Notes: generated by a model from the sequence alone, not told the origin. 64,000 nt of DNA from Bacillus_AD sp047238185 (GCF_047238185.1 NZ_JBDFMI010000003.1:1-64000); one strand, 5' to 3'; counted from the first letter of the stretch, positions 43,706-53,180 are shown. Numbers and translations are program-made.

Positions 43706-44397
43706 CGCTTCACACACTCTTCTGACCATACATAACCAACACCTCGAACATTTTTAATATATGTTGGCATAGATGGTTCATCCTCTACCTTTTCTCTCAA
43801 TCTACGAATATTTACAGCTACTGTATTCTCATCCACGAATTGCCCATCATGATCCCAGAGCGCTTGTAATAACTGCTCTTTCGTTAACACTTGTAAGGCA
43901 TTATTCATCATATATTTAAGGAGTTTATGTTCATTTTTACTTAGCAACATCTCATTATTTCTTTTAGTGATCTTCATTTCATCTACGGAAAAAACAACAT
44001 CTTTTGATTGGAATACCATCATTTTGGACTTTCCTTCATTACGACGCATTAAGGCATTAATTTTTGAAATAAGTATAAGCAAACTGAATGGTTTTGTAAT
44101 ATAATCATCTGCACCTAATTCATATCCTGTCACCATATCCACTTCTTGATCTAAAGCTGTAAGTAAAACAAAAATAACATCGCTCGTTTGTCTAACTTCT
44201 TGGCAAAAATCAAATCCGCTTCCATCAGGCAATCCAACATCACTTACAATTAAATCAATGGTATGACTCTGCAAATACGATCGTGCTTCCTCCAAATTAC
44301 TTGCGGAAAGAACTTGATAGCCCTCTTTTTTCAATTTAAATGTCAATCCTCTATTTAAAGAAACATCATCTTCAACTACTAAAATTGTTGCCTCCAT
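43702..44397 (-). CDS. OmpR-family response regulator of the ABC exporter unit
   Basis: 231 residues from the ATG at 44397 (GGAGGAG just upstream). Receiver with D53 (IVSDVGLPDGSGFDF) and the Lys of TKPFS; C-terminal winged helix ending VRGVGYVW. First gene of a regulator-kinase-ATPase-permease operon. Confidence 0.92.
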   Translation of the reverse strand: MEATILVVEDDVSLNRGLTFKLKKEGYQVLSASNLEEARSYLQSHTIDLIVSDVGLPDGSGFDFCQEVRQTSDVIFVLLTALDQEVDMVTGYELGADDYITKPFSLLILISKINALMRRNEGKSKMMVFQSKDVVFSVDEMKITKRNNEMLLSKNEHKLLKYMMNNALQVLTKEQLLQALWDHDGQFVDENTVAVNIRRLREKVEDEPSMPTYIKNVRGVGYVWSEECVKR

Positions 44398-44537
44398 CTT
44401 TCTCCTCCATATCAAATCAGTCTGTTTTCATTATATATTTGTTATCTCAAGATAACGAAGAATAGTTTGTATAATCACTGAAAAGTATCTAAGATGAGAT
44501 TCCGCATTGCGAGAGGAATGAAATACATTCATTACAC

Positions 44538-45172
44538 TTACTTTCCATCCACCATCTTTGCAAATTCCAAAAGAGTTGTTGTGTACTTGACATATATTCT
44601 TGGCAACTGGTATTTTTCATCCTTCGAAGTGCCTTCTGAATATAGTTCAGGAGTCGTTGTCAGTCCAAAAGAATAATATTTCTTAGTTTCCTCCACTACT
44701 ATCGAATTAAAGCTACCATAAGGATAAGCGAGCGCTATAACAGGCTTTCCTTTTATTTTTTCTATCTTTTCTTTAGATGACTTCAATTCATATTCAAAAT
44801 CCATTATCTTAGTTAAATTCGGATGAGTGGCTGTATGTTATTGAATGGATGCAAACTTTGAATTAGCCATCCTTTTCAAATCTGATTGCGAAAGTCGCTT
44901 ATCATTATCAATAAAATCAGATATGATAAAAAAAGTAGCAGCAGGCTAAAACTGTTTGCTTTCTAGCTTTTGAAGAATCGTAAAGGCATGAAGATTATTT
45001 TTATATCCATCATCTAATGTAATGAATATCGGCTTGTTAACCTTATCCATTTCATCCCAACGATCAAATGTTAATAAAGTAAAACCATGTTCTCTTAAAT
45101 AAATCATCTGCTTCTCGAAGTTTTCAGGTGTCACATATAGCTCCTTCATCCCATGCCCTGGAATGTCAACAC
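44538..45172 (-). pseudogene. Polysaccharide deacetylase (NodB domain), broken
   Basis: One continuous frame interrupted by two stop codons, TAG at 44946-44948 and TAA at 44838-44840. The frame reads VTPENFEKQMIYLREHGF, FITLDDGYKNN (catalytic/metal Asp pair), HTATHPNLT (metal His pair), ALAYPYGSFN, and ends FAKMVDGK, all NodB hallmarks. The 5' end is missing, replaced at about 45173 by the end of an IS3-family relic. Not functional as it stands. Confidence 0.85.
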
Positions 45173-45240
45173 TAAACTGGACAAAAATTATAAGGTCTGT
45201 TGTTTGATCTCTACTGGTGTTAAATAGCCCGGGTTTTTAT
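45173..45240 (-). mobile_element. IS3-family remnant (transposase 3' end)
   Basis: The minus strand encodes NPGYLTPVEIKQQTL and a stop at 45188-45190, the usual C-terminus of IS3-family OrfB transposases, followed by about 20 bp that would be the element's end (TGTCCAG...TTGACA). It abuts the deacetylase pseudogene. Confidence 0.75.
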
Positions 45241-45283
45241 TTTACCAAACATTTCAAATTAGGCCCTAAATTACTGCTATAAT

Positions 45284-45520
45284 TTATAGAATTCTTCTCA
45301 ATTGATGAGCTTTATCGTATTGAAGGAGTGCATCTTTTAACAATTTCATTTTATTTTCTTCTTTTTTTCGATTAAGCTGATAAGCCACACAGTTGGTCAT
45401 GGTTACTGGATCAATGCTCACATAAAAACACTGGCTTGCTAATTTCCCCAATTGGCATTGTTCCCAATGGCCACAACAGCCAAATGGTCTAGAAAATCCA
45501 CTTTTAGTATATTGACTCAT
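45284..45520 (-). CDS. Small Cys-rich hypothetical protein
   Basis: 78 residues with a compact metal-like cluster, FGCCGHWEQCQ, and two further Cys residues (SQCFYV, TNCVAY), then a helical tail. AGGGG lies 9 nt before the ATG. Overlaps the preceding gene by 17 nt. A decayed copy exists near 37171. Last gene of the helicase/methylase group. Confidence 0.6.
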   Translation of the reverse strand: MSQYTKSGFSRPFGCCGHWEQCQLGKLASQCFYVSIDPVTMTNCVAYQLNRKKEENKMKLLKDALLQYDKAHQLRRIL

Positions 45521-45896
45521 TCTTTTCAGCCCCTATTCTTATCACCTTTTCAGCCAGTACCATGTTCTTATAACAAACTACATACTTAGCTCCTTTAATC
45601 TGTTCATTGGCCGTCGTATAAAAGCCTGTTTCTTCGTGAAAAACCATCTGTTCTGTACGCGGAATGACAGGAAGTATTCCTGCATATTTCCCTCTGCACA
45701 CTTTTCGATTGATCCCTTTCATATAACTAAATTCTGCATCTTCAAGATGTATGTACTCGGCGTATGCCACAATTCTCCCATAATTATCATTTCCGTAATC
45801 GATAGAACGGACAGAGATTAATCCCTTTTTGCTATTATAGTAACACTCCACTTTGTCCCCACTATTCAATGATAAATTATCGATAAACTGTAACAT
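45504..45896 (-). CDS. Hypothetical protein, 130 residues
   Basis: From the ATG at 45896 (GGGGGC 6 nt upstream); the frame is open to 45956 without a ribosome binding site. Strand-rich soluble protein (MLQFIDNLSLNSGDKVECYYNSKKG...), unrecognised. A decayed copy of its 3' part lies near 37234. Encoded after the helicase, separated from it by a terminator, so it may have its own promoter. Confidence 0.6.
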   Translation of the reverse strand: MLQFIDNLSLNSGDKVECYYNSKKGLISVRSIDYGNDNYGRIVAYAEYIHLEDAEFSYMKGINRKVCRGKYAGILPVIPRTEQMVFHEETGFYTTANEQIKGAKYVVCYKNMVLAEKVIRIGAEKNESIY

Positions 45897-45967
45897 ACGA
45901 ACGCCCCCATAGTTATATTCATTTTCAAGACAATCCATTAAGATGGTCTTAATCACATGACTAATTA

Positions 45968-46003
45968 ACGAAAGAAAAAGAGGAAATCCCCAAAGGATCT
46001 CCT
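45968..46003 (-). terminator. Terminator of the helicase gene
   Basis: On the minus strand GAGGAGATCC pairs with GGATTTCCTC (one G-T pair) followed by TTTTTC, just after the helicase stop at 46014. Confidence 0.8.
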
Positions 46004-46013
46004 CACGTTTTGA

Positions 46014-49000
46014 TTAACTCAGTAGTGATAAGAAGTCTAATTGTTCGACTCCATGAATAACCTCACTATCAAACTCTTTTCTTCGTTTTTGGCGGCGCTT
46101 CTCCAGTTCATCTTGTTGTTTTTGTTTTACCTGTTCTTCTTGTTGTTTAGCCAGCTTCATTTCTAAAGCCTGGTACGCTTCTTCCACTTTATCGAATTCA
46201 TTAAGAGCTGCTTCAAACGCGTCCCAATTAAAATCAGCTTCTTGAGAGGGTTGATAACCACAGATTCTTAACGTCTCATCGGTCAACTCTTTGAATGATT
46301 GATTTACTCGCTCTTTAAATTCGGCTTCCGATACTAACTGCAGGTCCTGATCTAAGTCTTTTACAGCTGCAGACTTCCAGGCATTCGTTAGTTCTACGGC
46401 AGACAACGTTTTAGAAAGGTCTGAAACTAGAGTATTCGTACTTGTATCAGCGTATTTCGCCAGTTCGTCCGAACGTTCTATTCGACCTTCTACGATCATG
46501 GCTGCGATACGTCTACTCATCAAGCGTTGAAATTGGGTTAATTGATTGGTATTATTGGCCACAAAAAACATGACCTTGCATGCGCGGTGCTGTCCCAATC
46601 GATGGGATCGTTTGCTCGCTTGTCTAACGACATTAATATCGTCATTCAGCTGATAAAACATAAGAGTAGGAAATTCCATCAAATCGAGGCCTACTTCAAT
46701 AAGGCGCATATTCATAATCAATACTTCTTTACCCGTTTTTGCTTGATAATCAAGCCATTCAAATCGGTCAGCCACTTTCACCTTATCATTCATGATTTCA
46801 CAAGCGATTCCTTGTTCTTCAAGAATGCTCTTTAAACGCTCATTTGTTTTATATCCACCGGTATAGTTGGTAAAGATGATACAACGCCGTTTATCTCTTA
46901 CTTCTTTTTCAACGTGTTTCAAGAGCGCTCTTTCCTTAGCCGTTCTGTAACTCTTTGGAAAGGCCTTCGCCACTACCGTATCAAGTAAGACACCATCTCT
47001 TGCCACATACTGTACTTCTGCTCCTTTTTGAGGCTGATCGGCATAATTAATCGTCACTGGATTAAAATGTGACCAAGCAGCTGTTCCCATCTCTCGTTGA
47101 TAATGGATGGCATTCGTATATAAATCACTATGCAATTTTTTGTATTCCTCCAAATGGTCATCGTCCAAGTCCACCACAACAGGAATTTCATTAAATTCCA
47201 CCATAGGGACCTGTAGGTCAGCCAAATCAAGAAACGTACTTTTATCAAACAAATAATTGGCTAACAACTTAGGAGAGATACCTGGTCGCTCTTTCACGAT
47301 AACTGTCTCTTTTTTTCGGTTTGTGTGAACCCCTACATTTTTATCTCCATCGTGCTGTGTCACTATTTTTTCCAAGACACCATATCGTTGGGCCCATTGT
47401 TCTTTAGAGGTGCTGTACGTGATGCCTTCCTTCAACATCTCCCCAGCAAAAGCCCTCCAAATGAGCGCCTGAATGGAAGAGGAGGAACCGTTGGTTAAGG
47501 TTCCAGTCAAAAAGAATGATTTACGGCATGATTGAAGCATTTTTGCCAAGGCTAATCCACGGCCACTATCCGAAGCTTTCATTTGATGGATTTCATCATA
47601 GATAGCCATATGAAAATGATTACGTAAATGCTTTTGAAAGATGTCCGCAATCATCCACCGAGCGCCGCCATGGGTTTCTCCCCATTCTTTTCGTGCCGGT
47701 CTGGCCAAGGATCGGTTCGTTTTTCCGTCATAGTCTTCCTGCAAGTTACGGATATCCGGTTTCCATTTGATGACGTAGTCTTTCGGTAGCCCATTCGGAA
47801 GCAACGTTCCAGCCTTGCGGCTTTTTATTATGTCTGCAGGAGTAGGCGGTAATTTCGGTTTTTCAATCACATCTACCCAACCAGCTACTGCATCTTCCGC
47901 ACTTTCCCCTTTTTTCTTGGTATGTTTTAATAGTGCCTTTCCTGTATCAGGAGAACGCCAAACATGATTTTTCGAATCCCATTTGGATCCTAGCACGTAC
48001 CCCTGGGCAGCCAATTTCATTCGATCAGTGCTAACCAGTACGAATTCAATAAGGCCCTTAGGTACTCTAGGATTTTGTTTTACCTGCCGTACATACTCTA
48101 GCGCTTCATTTGTGTTAGAAATGATACGGGTTGTAAACAACTGTTTTTTGATGACTTTCGGAATTTCCGATGTCGCCCACTTCGGCAAGACATTCGATGG
48201 AGCGATGACTAACACTCGGATTCCATCCTTTGCGCCTGTCTTTTCTCTTTGCTTCATATAGACAAACACGGATGTTAACGAGATTTGTGTTTTCCCTGTT
48301 CCCATCTCGGCCGTAATGAACACACCTTTTTTTCGTTTCAATACCTCAAGCGCAGCCATACTTACTTTTGCTTGGGCAGGCAAAGGAATACGATTCAATT
48401 CTCCCATAAACGGAGACAATACGGTTCCATCGGTTAATGGCTTCATGAACGCATCCAACTTTTTACCAAGCAGCTCTGCATTGGCTTTTAAATATTCGGT
48501 TGTCGTCATATCCTTCGTAAACACTCCTTGCCCCATAATAGAGGTAGAGCGAGGATTTAATACCTTATTTTTAATAGCTGTCTCCATCTTAGCCAGAACA
48601 GATTCTTCCGTCATGGAGACAACTTTAACAGCTTTTATCTCTTTCCAATCACCAGCTAAATCTGTAGTGGCCACTTCAATTTTCATGCAGCTTTCAATTC
48701 CTAAAATCGTTAGATATTGGTTAGCCCAGTCCTTTGATTTCGGGAGGCCAAACGCTTCTGCAATATATTGACCTGCCACTTCCATGATATTGCCTTTTGG
48801 CGCAATGACCACTCGCTCAGGCACATGTTTGGAACCCGTTCGGACCATCTCATTCAAGCTTTGTTGATAATCATCATCTGATGTAGACCGCGGTAAAAGG
48901 GTATGATGCGTCACCTTTCCATCCACCGTTTCAATCCGTCTGAAACTTTTACTGGAACGATACATCTCCACTTTGTCCGTTTTCTCGTCAACCACATGAA

Positions 49001-49184
49001 GAACATGACTGTCATATAGAGCCGCATGAACAGCCCTCGCAGCTGTGAAGCTTCCCGCATAACCGATTCCTACAATCACTGGTTCTTGCGTATGATCCAC
49101 TCTTTCTGAAAGGATGAATTTGATAAACACCTCAAATTGTTTTCCATCCTCCATCACTCTAAGCTTTTTCATATGTTCGTCCAC
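46014..49184 (-). CDS. Large SNF2-type superfamily 2 helicase
   Basis: 1,056 residues. A 260-residue N-terminal region of unknown fold; motor 1 with Walker A EMGTGKT (293-299), DEIH box 530-533 (HMAIYDEIHQMK) and motif III LTGTLTNG (559-566), split by an insertion of about 150 residues (400-510); motor 2 with FTNYTGGYKT, motif V MRLIEVGLDL (826-835) and motif VI RQASKRSHRLGQ (854-865), the SNF2 pattern; a charged coiled-coil tail (980-1040). Encoded in one group with a DNA methylase, as in the split equivalents of helicase-methylase megaproteins on conjugative elements. Role in defence, anti-restriction or transfer is not established. Confidence 0.85.
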   Translation of the reverse strand: MDEHMKKLRVMEDGKQFEVFIKFILSERVDHTQEPVIVGIGYAGSFTAARAVHAALYDSHVLHVVDEKTDKVEMYRSSKSFRRIETVDGKVTHHTLLPRSTSDDDYQQSLNEMVRTGSKHVPERVVIAPKGNIMEVAGQYIAEAFGLPKSKDWANQYLTILGIESCMKIEVATTDLAGDWKEIKAVKVVSMTEESVLAKMETAIKNKVLNPRSTSIMGQGVFTKDMTTTEYLKANAELLGKKLDAFMKPLTDGTVLSPFMGELNRIPLPAQAKVSMAALEVLKRKKGVFITAEMGTGKTQISLTSVFVYMKQREKTGAKDGIRVLVIAPSNVLPKWATSEIPKVIKKQLFTTRIISNTNEALEYVRQVKQNPRVPKGLIEFVLVSTDRMKLAAQGYVLGSKWDSKNHVWRSPDTGKALLKHTKKKGESAEDAVAGWVDVIEKPKLPPTPADIIKSRKAGTLLPNGLPKDYVIKWKPDIRNLQEDYDGKTNRSLARPARKEWGETHGGARWMIADIFQKHLRNHFHMAIYDEIHQMKASDSGRGLALAKMLQSCRKSFFLTGTLTNGSSSSIQALIWRAFAGEMLKEGITYSTSKEQWAQRYGVLEKIVTQHDGDKNVGVHTNRKKETVIVKERPGISPKLLANYLFDKSTFLDLADLQVPMVEFNEIPVVVDLDDDHLEEYKKLHSDLYTNAIHYQREMGTAAWSHFNPVTINYADQPQKGAEVQYVARDGVLLDTVVAKAFPKSYRTAKERALLKHVEKEVRDKRRCIIFTNYTGGYKTNERLKSILEEQGIACEIMNDKVKVADRFEWLDYQAKTGKEVLIMNMRLIEVGLDLMEFPTLMFYQLNDDINVVRQASKRSHRLGQHRACKVMFFVANNTNQLTQFQRLMSRRIAAMIVEGRIERSDELAKYADTSTNTLVSDLSKTLSAVELTNAWKSAAVKDLDQDLQLVSEAEFKERVNQSFKELTDETLRICGYQPSQEADFNWDAFEAALNEFDKVEEAYQALEMKLAKQQEEQVKQKQQDELEKRRQKRRKEFDSEVIHGVEQLDFLSLLS

Positions 49185-49299
49185 TGCCGAACAAAGACAG
49201 AAGGGAGCCCCCTCTGCATTTGTTCATGCAGAAGGGACTTCCCTCCTTTACGTATTTAAAATGGTTTGTTTATTATTTCGATTTATCCGGCTACTGATT

Positions 49300-49533
49300 T
49301 TAGGATTTTACTTGGCTTTTATTTTGATAGATGATTCGAAGTAAAAACCAGGCATTAAAAGCAAAGATGACTAGCACTGAAATAGAAAGGCAGTACAACA
49401 TGAAATGTGCCATCCCTTTATTTACAGTCAGTCCAACCACTACATTCATGAATAGCACTTTCTTCATAAACAAAAAACTTAGGACAAATACACCATTCCC
49501 AAATGCCAATAGTGGCCATTCTCTTTTGAACAT
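49300..49533 (-). CDS. Small two-span membrane protein
   Basis: 77 residues with two or three hydrophobic spans (about 7-23, 26-35 and 45-68). AGGAAG lies 6 nt before the ATG. Unrecognised; sits between the methylase and the helicase in the same direction. Confidence 0.55.
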   Translation of the reverse strand: MFKREWPLLAFGNGVFVLSFLFMKKVLFMNVVVGLTVNKGMAHFMLYCLSISVLVIFAFNAWFLLRIIYQNKSQVKS

Positions 49534-49549
49534 ATTCCTCTTCCTTCCT

Positions 49550-50611
49550 TTATTTTAGATTAAAAATACCTTGGTCCGAAAATACACGGACAATGGATTT
49601 CGGTTTAAATGTGGTGATATCTTGTTCTTTTCCATTCTTAGGATTGAATCCTTTCCTCTCCTCTTGAACACGCTTTGTTAAACCAAGAAGCATATGGTTT
49701 CCCATGCTTTCAGGCAATGCGCCTGCACTAATCGCAGAAGCAATATGCGTATATTTAAGAGGCAACGCCGGTCGGATCTTCTTCATTGATGAGGTGACTT
49801 CCAACGAAGACATAGCCATCATGACCTTCTCATAATGTCCTGAAGACGCCTGGGATGCCAGTATATCGCTTGCATCCACTTTCAAGCTCACGAAAAGGTC
49901 CACCTGCATCGGCGCCTGTTCTACCGTATACCTCACACGCAAGGATTCCAATTGATCCAAAGGCGTAATGGCTTCTTTAGGTAAGAAGGAAAGATTGATT
50001 AATTCCTTTTCTATTTTTTCTTTGTATAAACGTTCCTCTGTCGTTCGGAGTCCTTTTAGTCTACGTTTGGCAAATACAATCACTTGTTGAAAACGATCGT
50101 AATGTCCATTCAAATCGGAAAAACGAAAAACACGAATATCAACAAACCGACTGGCCAACGTTTTTGAAACATCTCGGAGCACGTATTTTGGGATGTTGAA
50201 GATTAAAAGGCCACCTGCAGGTAAATAGTTATCCGTCAAATCCTGCAAAAAAAGTCCCTCCAGTCGTTTTCCCTGTAGTTGGGCGAACGGAGGATTTACA
50301 TACAGGGCTGAAAAGGCTTCATGACTGATTCGAGTTTCCTCATACCCACATGCCAGTACATGGTCAAGGTTCAAGGCGGCTGTGGCAGCACGCCCTTTCT
50401 CCAGTTCTATTCCATAGGTCGTACATGAGCATTGATGAGTGGACTCTAATTGTTTTGCCATATGTGATAATGCTTTCCCCTCTCCAGCACAGGGATCTAA
50501 CAAATTCACTTTCTCCCCTGGTGTTACCTTCAATGCTTTCACAATGTAACTCATCTCTTCCACGGGTGTTGCATAAAACCCACCTTTTGATTCCGATGCT
50601 AATCTGGCCAT
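49550..50611 (-). CDS. SAM-dependent DNA methyltransferase (DUF6094-like, N6-adenine type)
   Basis: 353 residues. Rossmann core with motif I DPCAGEG (39-45), an acidic GIELEKGRA loop, and catalytic motif IV NPPF (106-109), as in N6-adenine methylases. C-terminal half unrecognised, may hold target recognition. No restriction endonuclease is encoded nearby. Start overlaps the upstream stop by one base. Paired with the SNF2-type helicase downstream; such pairs recur on Gram-positive conjugative elements and may protect incoming DNA. Confidence 0.82.
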   Translation of the reverse strand: MARLASESKGGFYATPVEEMSYIVKALKVTPGEKVNLLDPCAGEGKALSHMAKQLESTHQCSCTTYGIELEKGRAATAALNLDHVLACGYEETRISHEAFSALYVNPPFAQLQGKRLEGLFLQDLTDNYLPAGGLLIFNIPKYVLRDVSKTLASRFVDIRVFRFSDLNGHYDRFQQVIVFAKRRLKGLRTTEERLYKEKIEKELINLSFLPKEAITPLDQLESLRVRYTVEQAPMQVDLFVSLKVDASDILASQASSGHYEKVMMAMSSLEVTSSMKKIRPALPLKYTHIASAISAGALPESMGNHMLLGLTKRVQEERKGFNPKNGKEQDITTFKPKSIVRVFSDQGIFNLK

Positions 50612-50868
50612 TATAAAGCCTCCTCTTTTTTATTGATTTGAAAATGAAGTCTCTTTAGTCGATCAATGTCCGAGAAGATTTTTTCCATATCATCTGGAGT
50701 CAATGAATCGGTATATGTTTGATCATTCCATCCTTCCGGATACAGCAGTTTATATCTTTTCGATTGCACATTACACCAGCTGCCACCGGTATAGGAAAGG
50801 ATTCCATAAAAAAAGAAGAATGAAAGATCAATCAGCATCCCGATTGACGATCGCCTTTCATTCTTCAA
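50611..50868 (-). CDS. Small hypothetical protein, start uncertain
   Basis: Up to 85 residues. The first 17 codons coincide with a strong terminator of the preceding gene (50808-50866), so translation probably begins further down, but no clear ribosome binding site was found. The downstream part (KLLYPEGWNDQTYTDSLTPD...) is acidic and soluble. Overlaps the methylase start by one base. Confidence 0.45.
   Translation of the reverse strand: MKNERRSSIGMLIDLSFFFFYGILSYTGGSWCNVQSKRYKLLYPEGWNDQTYTDSLTPDDMEKIFSDIDRLKRLHFQINKKEEAL
50808..50866 (-). terminator. Terminator after the 61-residue gene
   Basis: A 12-bp outer stem GAAGAATGAAAG / CTTTCATTCTTC with an inner ATCAATC/GATTGA stem, followed on the minus strand by seven T. 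Confidence 0.85.
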
Positions 50869-50895
50869 ATTCTTATCCTTTTATACTTTGGTTGA

Positions 50896-51081
50896 TTAAC
50901 TTATTTGTTTTTTGATTTCCCCATATTCATATGTCGTGATCTCCCTATTTCGGGGATCGCACACTTGAATAGAGGCATACGAATGGTGTTCTTCAATAAA
51001 CTGAGGAACTAAGCATTTGGATATGGCTACATACTTTGTTTCATTACCTTCTTCAAAATAACAGGTAACATAATGATTCAT
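50896..51081 (-). CDS. Small hypothetical protein, 61 residues
   Basis: Start ATG at 51081 chosen for AAAGGAG 8 nt upstream; the longer in-frame start at 51183 would cross a terminator hairpin. Strand-rich, soluble (NHYVTCYFEEGNETKYVAIS...), unrecognised. Terminators on both sides show it is a separate transcription unit, or that its leader is attenuated. Confidence 0.6.
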   Translation of the reverse strand: MNHYVTCYFEEGNETKYVAISKCLVPQFIEEHHSYASIQVCDPRNREITTYEYGEIKKQIS

Positions 51082-51107
51082 ATAAGCGCTCCTTTTGATT
51101 TTTTGGA

Positions 51108-51146
51108 TATAAAAAAAAGACGTATAGAAAAGTCTATACATCTTTT
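51108..51146 (-). terminator. Terminator or leader attenuator upstream of the 61-residue gene
   Basis: On the minus strand GATGTATAGA pairs with TCTATACGTC (one G-T pair, loop CTTT) followed by eight T, ending about 30 nt before the start at 51081. Confidence 0.75.
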
Positions 51147-51183
51147 GATTCCCATAAAAAAACGCATATGCGGTCCCCACCAA

Positions 51184-51592
51184 AAAGAAAGAGACTTCAT
51201 CTACGTTTTGAATGATCGCTATTTACTTTTTTCATATCTAATTCGTTCTGCACACCAAAAAAAGGTGGGAACACTTAAGACAAAACAGACGCACATCCAA
51301 CTTTCTTCTGCTCGCTTTGGCGGGAAGATACAAGGATTTTCAAAGTTCATTAACTATTGTCAGTTTAGCATAAAAATAAGCAATTGGTAATACTCAATTT
51401 TATTAAAATGACGTTTAAACGTTCATTAATGTTGCTTTAAAATAAAGTTTGATTATTTTAATACTCCTTATTTCACTAAAGCACCTGTTTGTTTAAGTGA
51501 ATAAATTCACATTTATATTGTTTCTCATATACAAAATCAGTTTATATATCACATTTTTTCTAACAGGTTCAAAGTAAATTTGTGATTATTTG
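51184..51592. other. Non-coding gap
   Basis: No gene with a ribosome binding site on either strand. AT-rich apart from 51290-51340; the region should contain the promoter of the helicase/methylase group, but none could be singled out. Confidence 0.35.
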
Positions 51593-52297
51593 TTAATTAA
51601 TCTTTTTGTGTAGCCACTGCTCTACTACCTTTAACTGCTCTTCAGTATGGAAGAAATGTTCTCCTGTTTCCATAACATCTAAAACACAATGGTATTTTTC
51701 TTTAAAATTGTTAATCGTTTCAAATTCACATAGGTCATCCTTAGCTCCATACAAAATATATGTATTTGTATTCCATATTGTAATAGGATGTTCTTTAACA
51801 TAGCAAAAATAATCCCAATATAATTTTTGACCAATAGGCGTTTCTATAGTCATTTCTTTTTTCAAGAGTTCCGGTGTTACATTAAACCATTTCATCATAT
51901 TTTCGATAAGTCGCTCCATATCAACAACTGGTGATAAAAATAATGTCTTTTTTAATCCCTCATTTTGATAAGCTAAAAGGCTAAAATAAGCTCCCATACT
52001 ACAAGCAAATAAGCTTACTTCGTCCCAATGTTCTTTTGCATAATTCATAATAATAGATAGTTCACTAACACAAAACTGTACTTTACAAGGAGTAGTGTCA
52101 TTTTTTCTTTCTCCGTGCTCTGGTAAATCAAAACTTAATACTTGATAACCTTTTCGAATGGCTTCTTCAGCTAATATTTGAATCACTATATCTTCCTTAT
52201 TTGACATATTTCCGTGTACTGCGATAAAAACTTTTTTACTCTTTTCTCCCCACAAAATCGCAGGAATATTATTAATCTTAAAATTATTCTTAAACAT
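51593..52297 (-). CDS. Alpha/beta hydrolase
   Basis: 234 residues, full alpha/beta fold pattern: oxyanion loop IAVHGNMSNKED, FDLPEHGERK, nucleophile S100 in ACSMGAYF (Ala replaces the first Gly of GxSxG), acid D186 or D187 (YGAKDDLCEF) and H213 or H216 (TGEHFFHTEE). Similar to small esterase/YqiA-like enzymes; substrate unknown. GGAGG before ATG. Stands alone. Confidence 0.85.
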   Translation of the reverse strand: MFKNNFKINNIPAILWGEKSKKVFIAVHGNMSNKEDIVIQILAEEAIRKGYQVLSFDLPEHGERKNDTTPCKVQFCVSELSIIMNYAKEHWDEVSLFACSMGAYFSLLAYQNEGLKKTLFLSPVVDMERLIENMMKWFNVTPELLKKEMTIETPIGQKLYWDYFCYVKEHPITIWNTNTYILYGAKDDLCEFETINNFKEKYHCVLDVMETGEHFFHTEEQLKVVEQWLHKKIN

Positions 52298-52522
52298 ATT
52301 TCCTCCATAAAATGATATGTGTGGGATTGGACAAATAATTGCCTTAATATCATTTTATCTTCCTTAGTTTTAATTAAGTTAAACTATTCTTACTTTACCA
52401 TATATGAATTATTTATATCTCCATATTTCTGTATATAACCGTCTCCCATGTGTTTAAATGCCTTCATTTTTTCACATTTTCAGAAGCTTACAACTTATAA
52501 TTTTAATTTTCTATAAAGCTAG

Positions 52523-53085
52523 TCGAGTAGAAGAGAACCTCTCAACCTTACGGTAGATTGTGTTCTCCCCCCTCATAGAACCGTGCTTGCGCTATTAACG
52601 CACACGGCTCCTCCTAGTTACCATTCACAAAATATAGCTAATCTTTTAAGATCAGATATTGCTAATTCTGCTATCCTTACTAGTCTTGTTTCCATTTATC
52701 ATTCCTACCTCTGTGTGTAGTAAATGTGTCCCTAGCAAGGGTGATAACTGGTAGCTAGCCTTTCCTCCATCGGCATTACCCAACTTCATTGGTACTACGC
52801 TGCTATCCGACTCCCTAAATCGGCATTTGGTTTCCTTCTTCTTGCCATATACGAAGAATGAAATGTTGCTTTCTGCTGCAGGTAAAGCATCAGCCCTCTC
52901 GATTTACTAACGATTATGGGGCTCAATCCCTTCAACCATTTGGCTTTCGGCCCGTCACCTAACTGTCTACGCTTAAAAACTAAAGTTACCTTTAGCCCTC
53001 CAAGACTCGCTACGAGTGAATGGCTAGTTCTTACTCGACGGGAATCCCACCCGTTATATGATACGACCTAGGCTCGGCCGCACAC
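52523..53085 (-). mobile_element. ORF-less group II intron, copy A
   Basis: On the minus strand it starts GTGTGCGGCCGAGCC (53085), fitting the GUGYG 5' rule. Near the 3' end is a domain V hairpin GAGCCGTGTGCG...CGCAAGCACGGTTC, followed by a domain VI-like stem and the 3' end near 52523. About 563 bp, no reverse transcriptase, and about 120 bp shorter than copy B through an internal deletion in domains II-III. It lies 12 nt after a T-run of a terminator-containing repeat at CTATCGGGGCAG. Confidence 0.82.
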
Positions 53086-53180
53086 CTGCCCCGATAGCGC
53101 CATAACAAAAATAAAACTGCTCGAAAGCAGCCTTGATCTTCAGCTCTAGCACCTATTAGGTTAAGAACATTTCTTCACAT
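53086..53180 (-). repeat. Terminator-containing repeat, copy 4 (host of intron A)
   Basis: Minus strand: GTGAAGAAATGTTCTTAACC, a CTATTAGG-like core, hairpin CTGCTTTCGAGCAG, TTTTATTTTTGTTATGG, CGCTATCGGGGCAG, then the intron. Same sequence without an intron at 53752. Confidence 0.75.
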
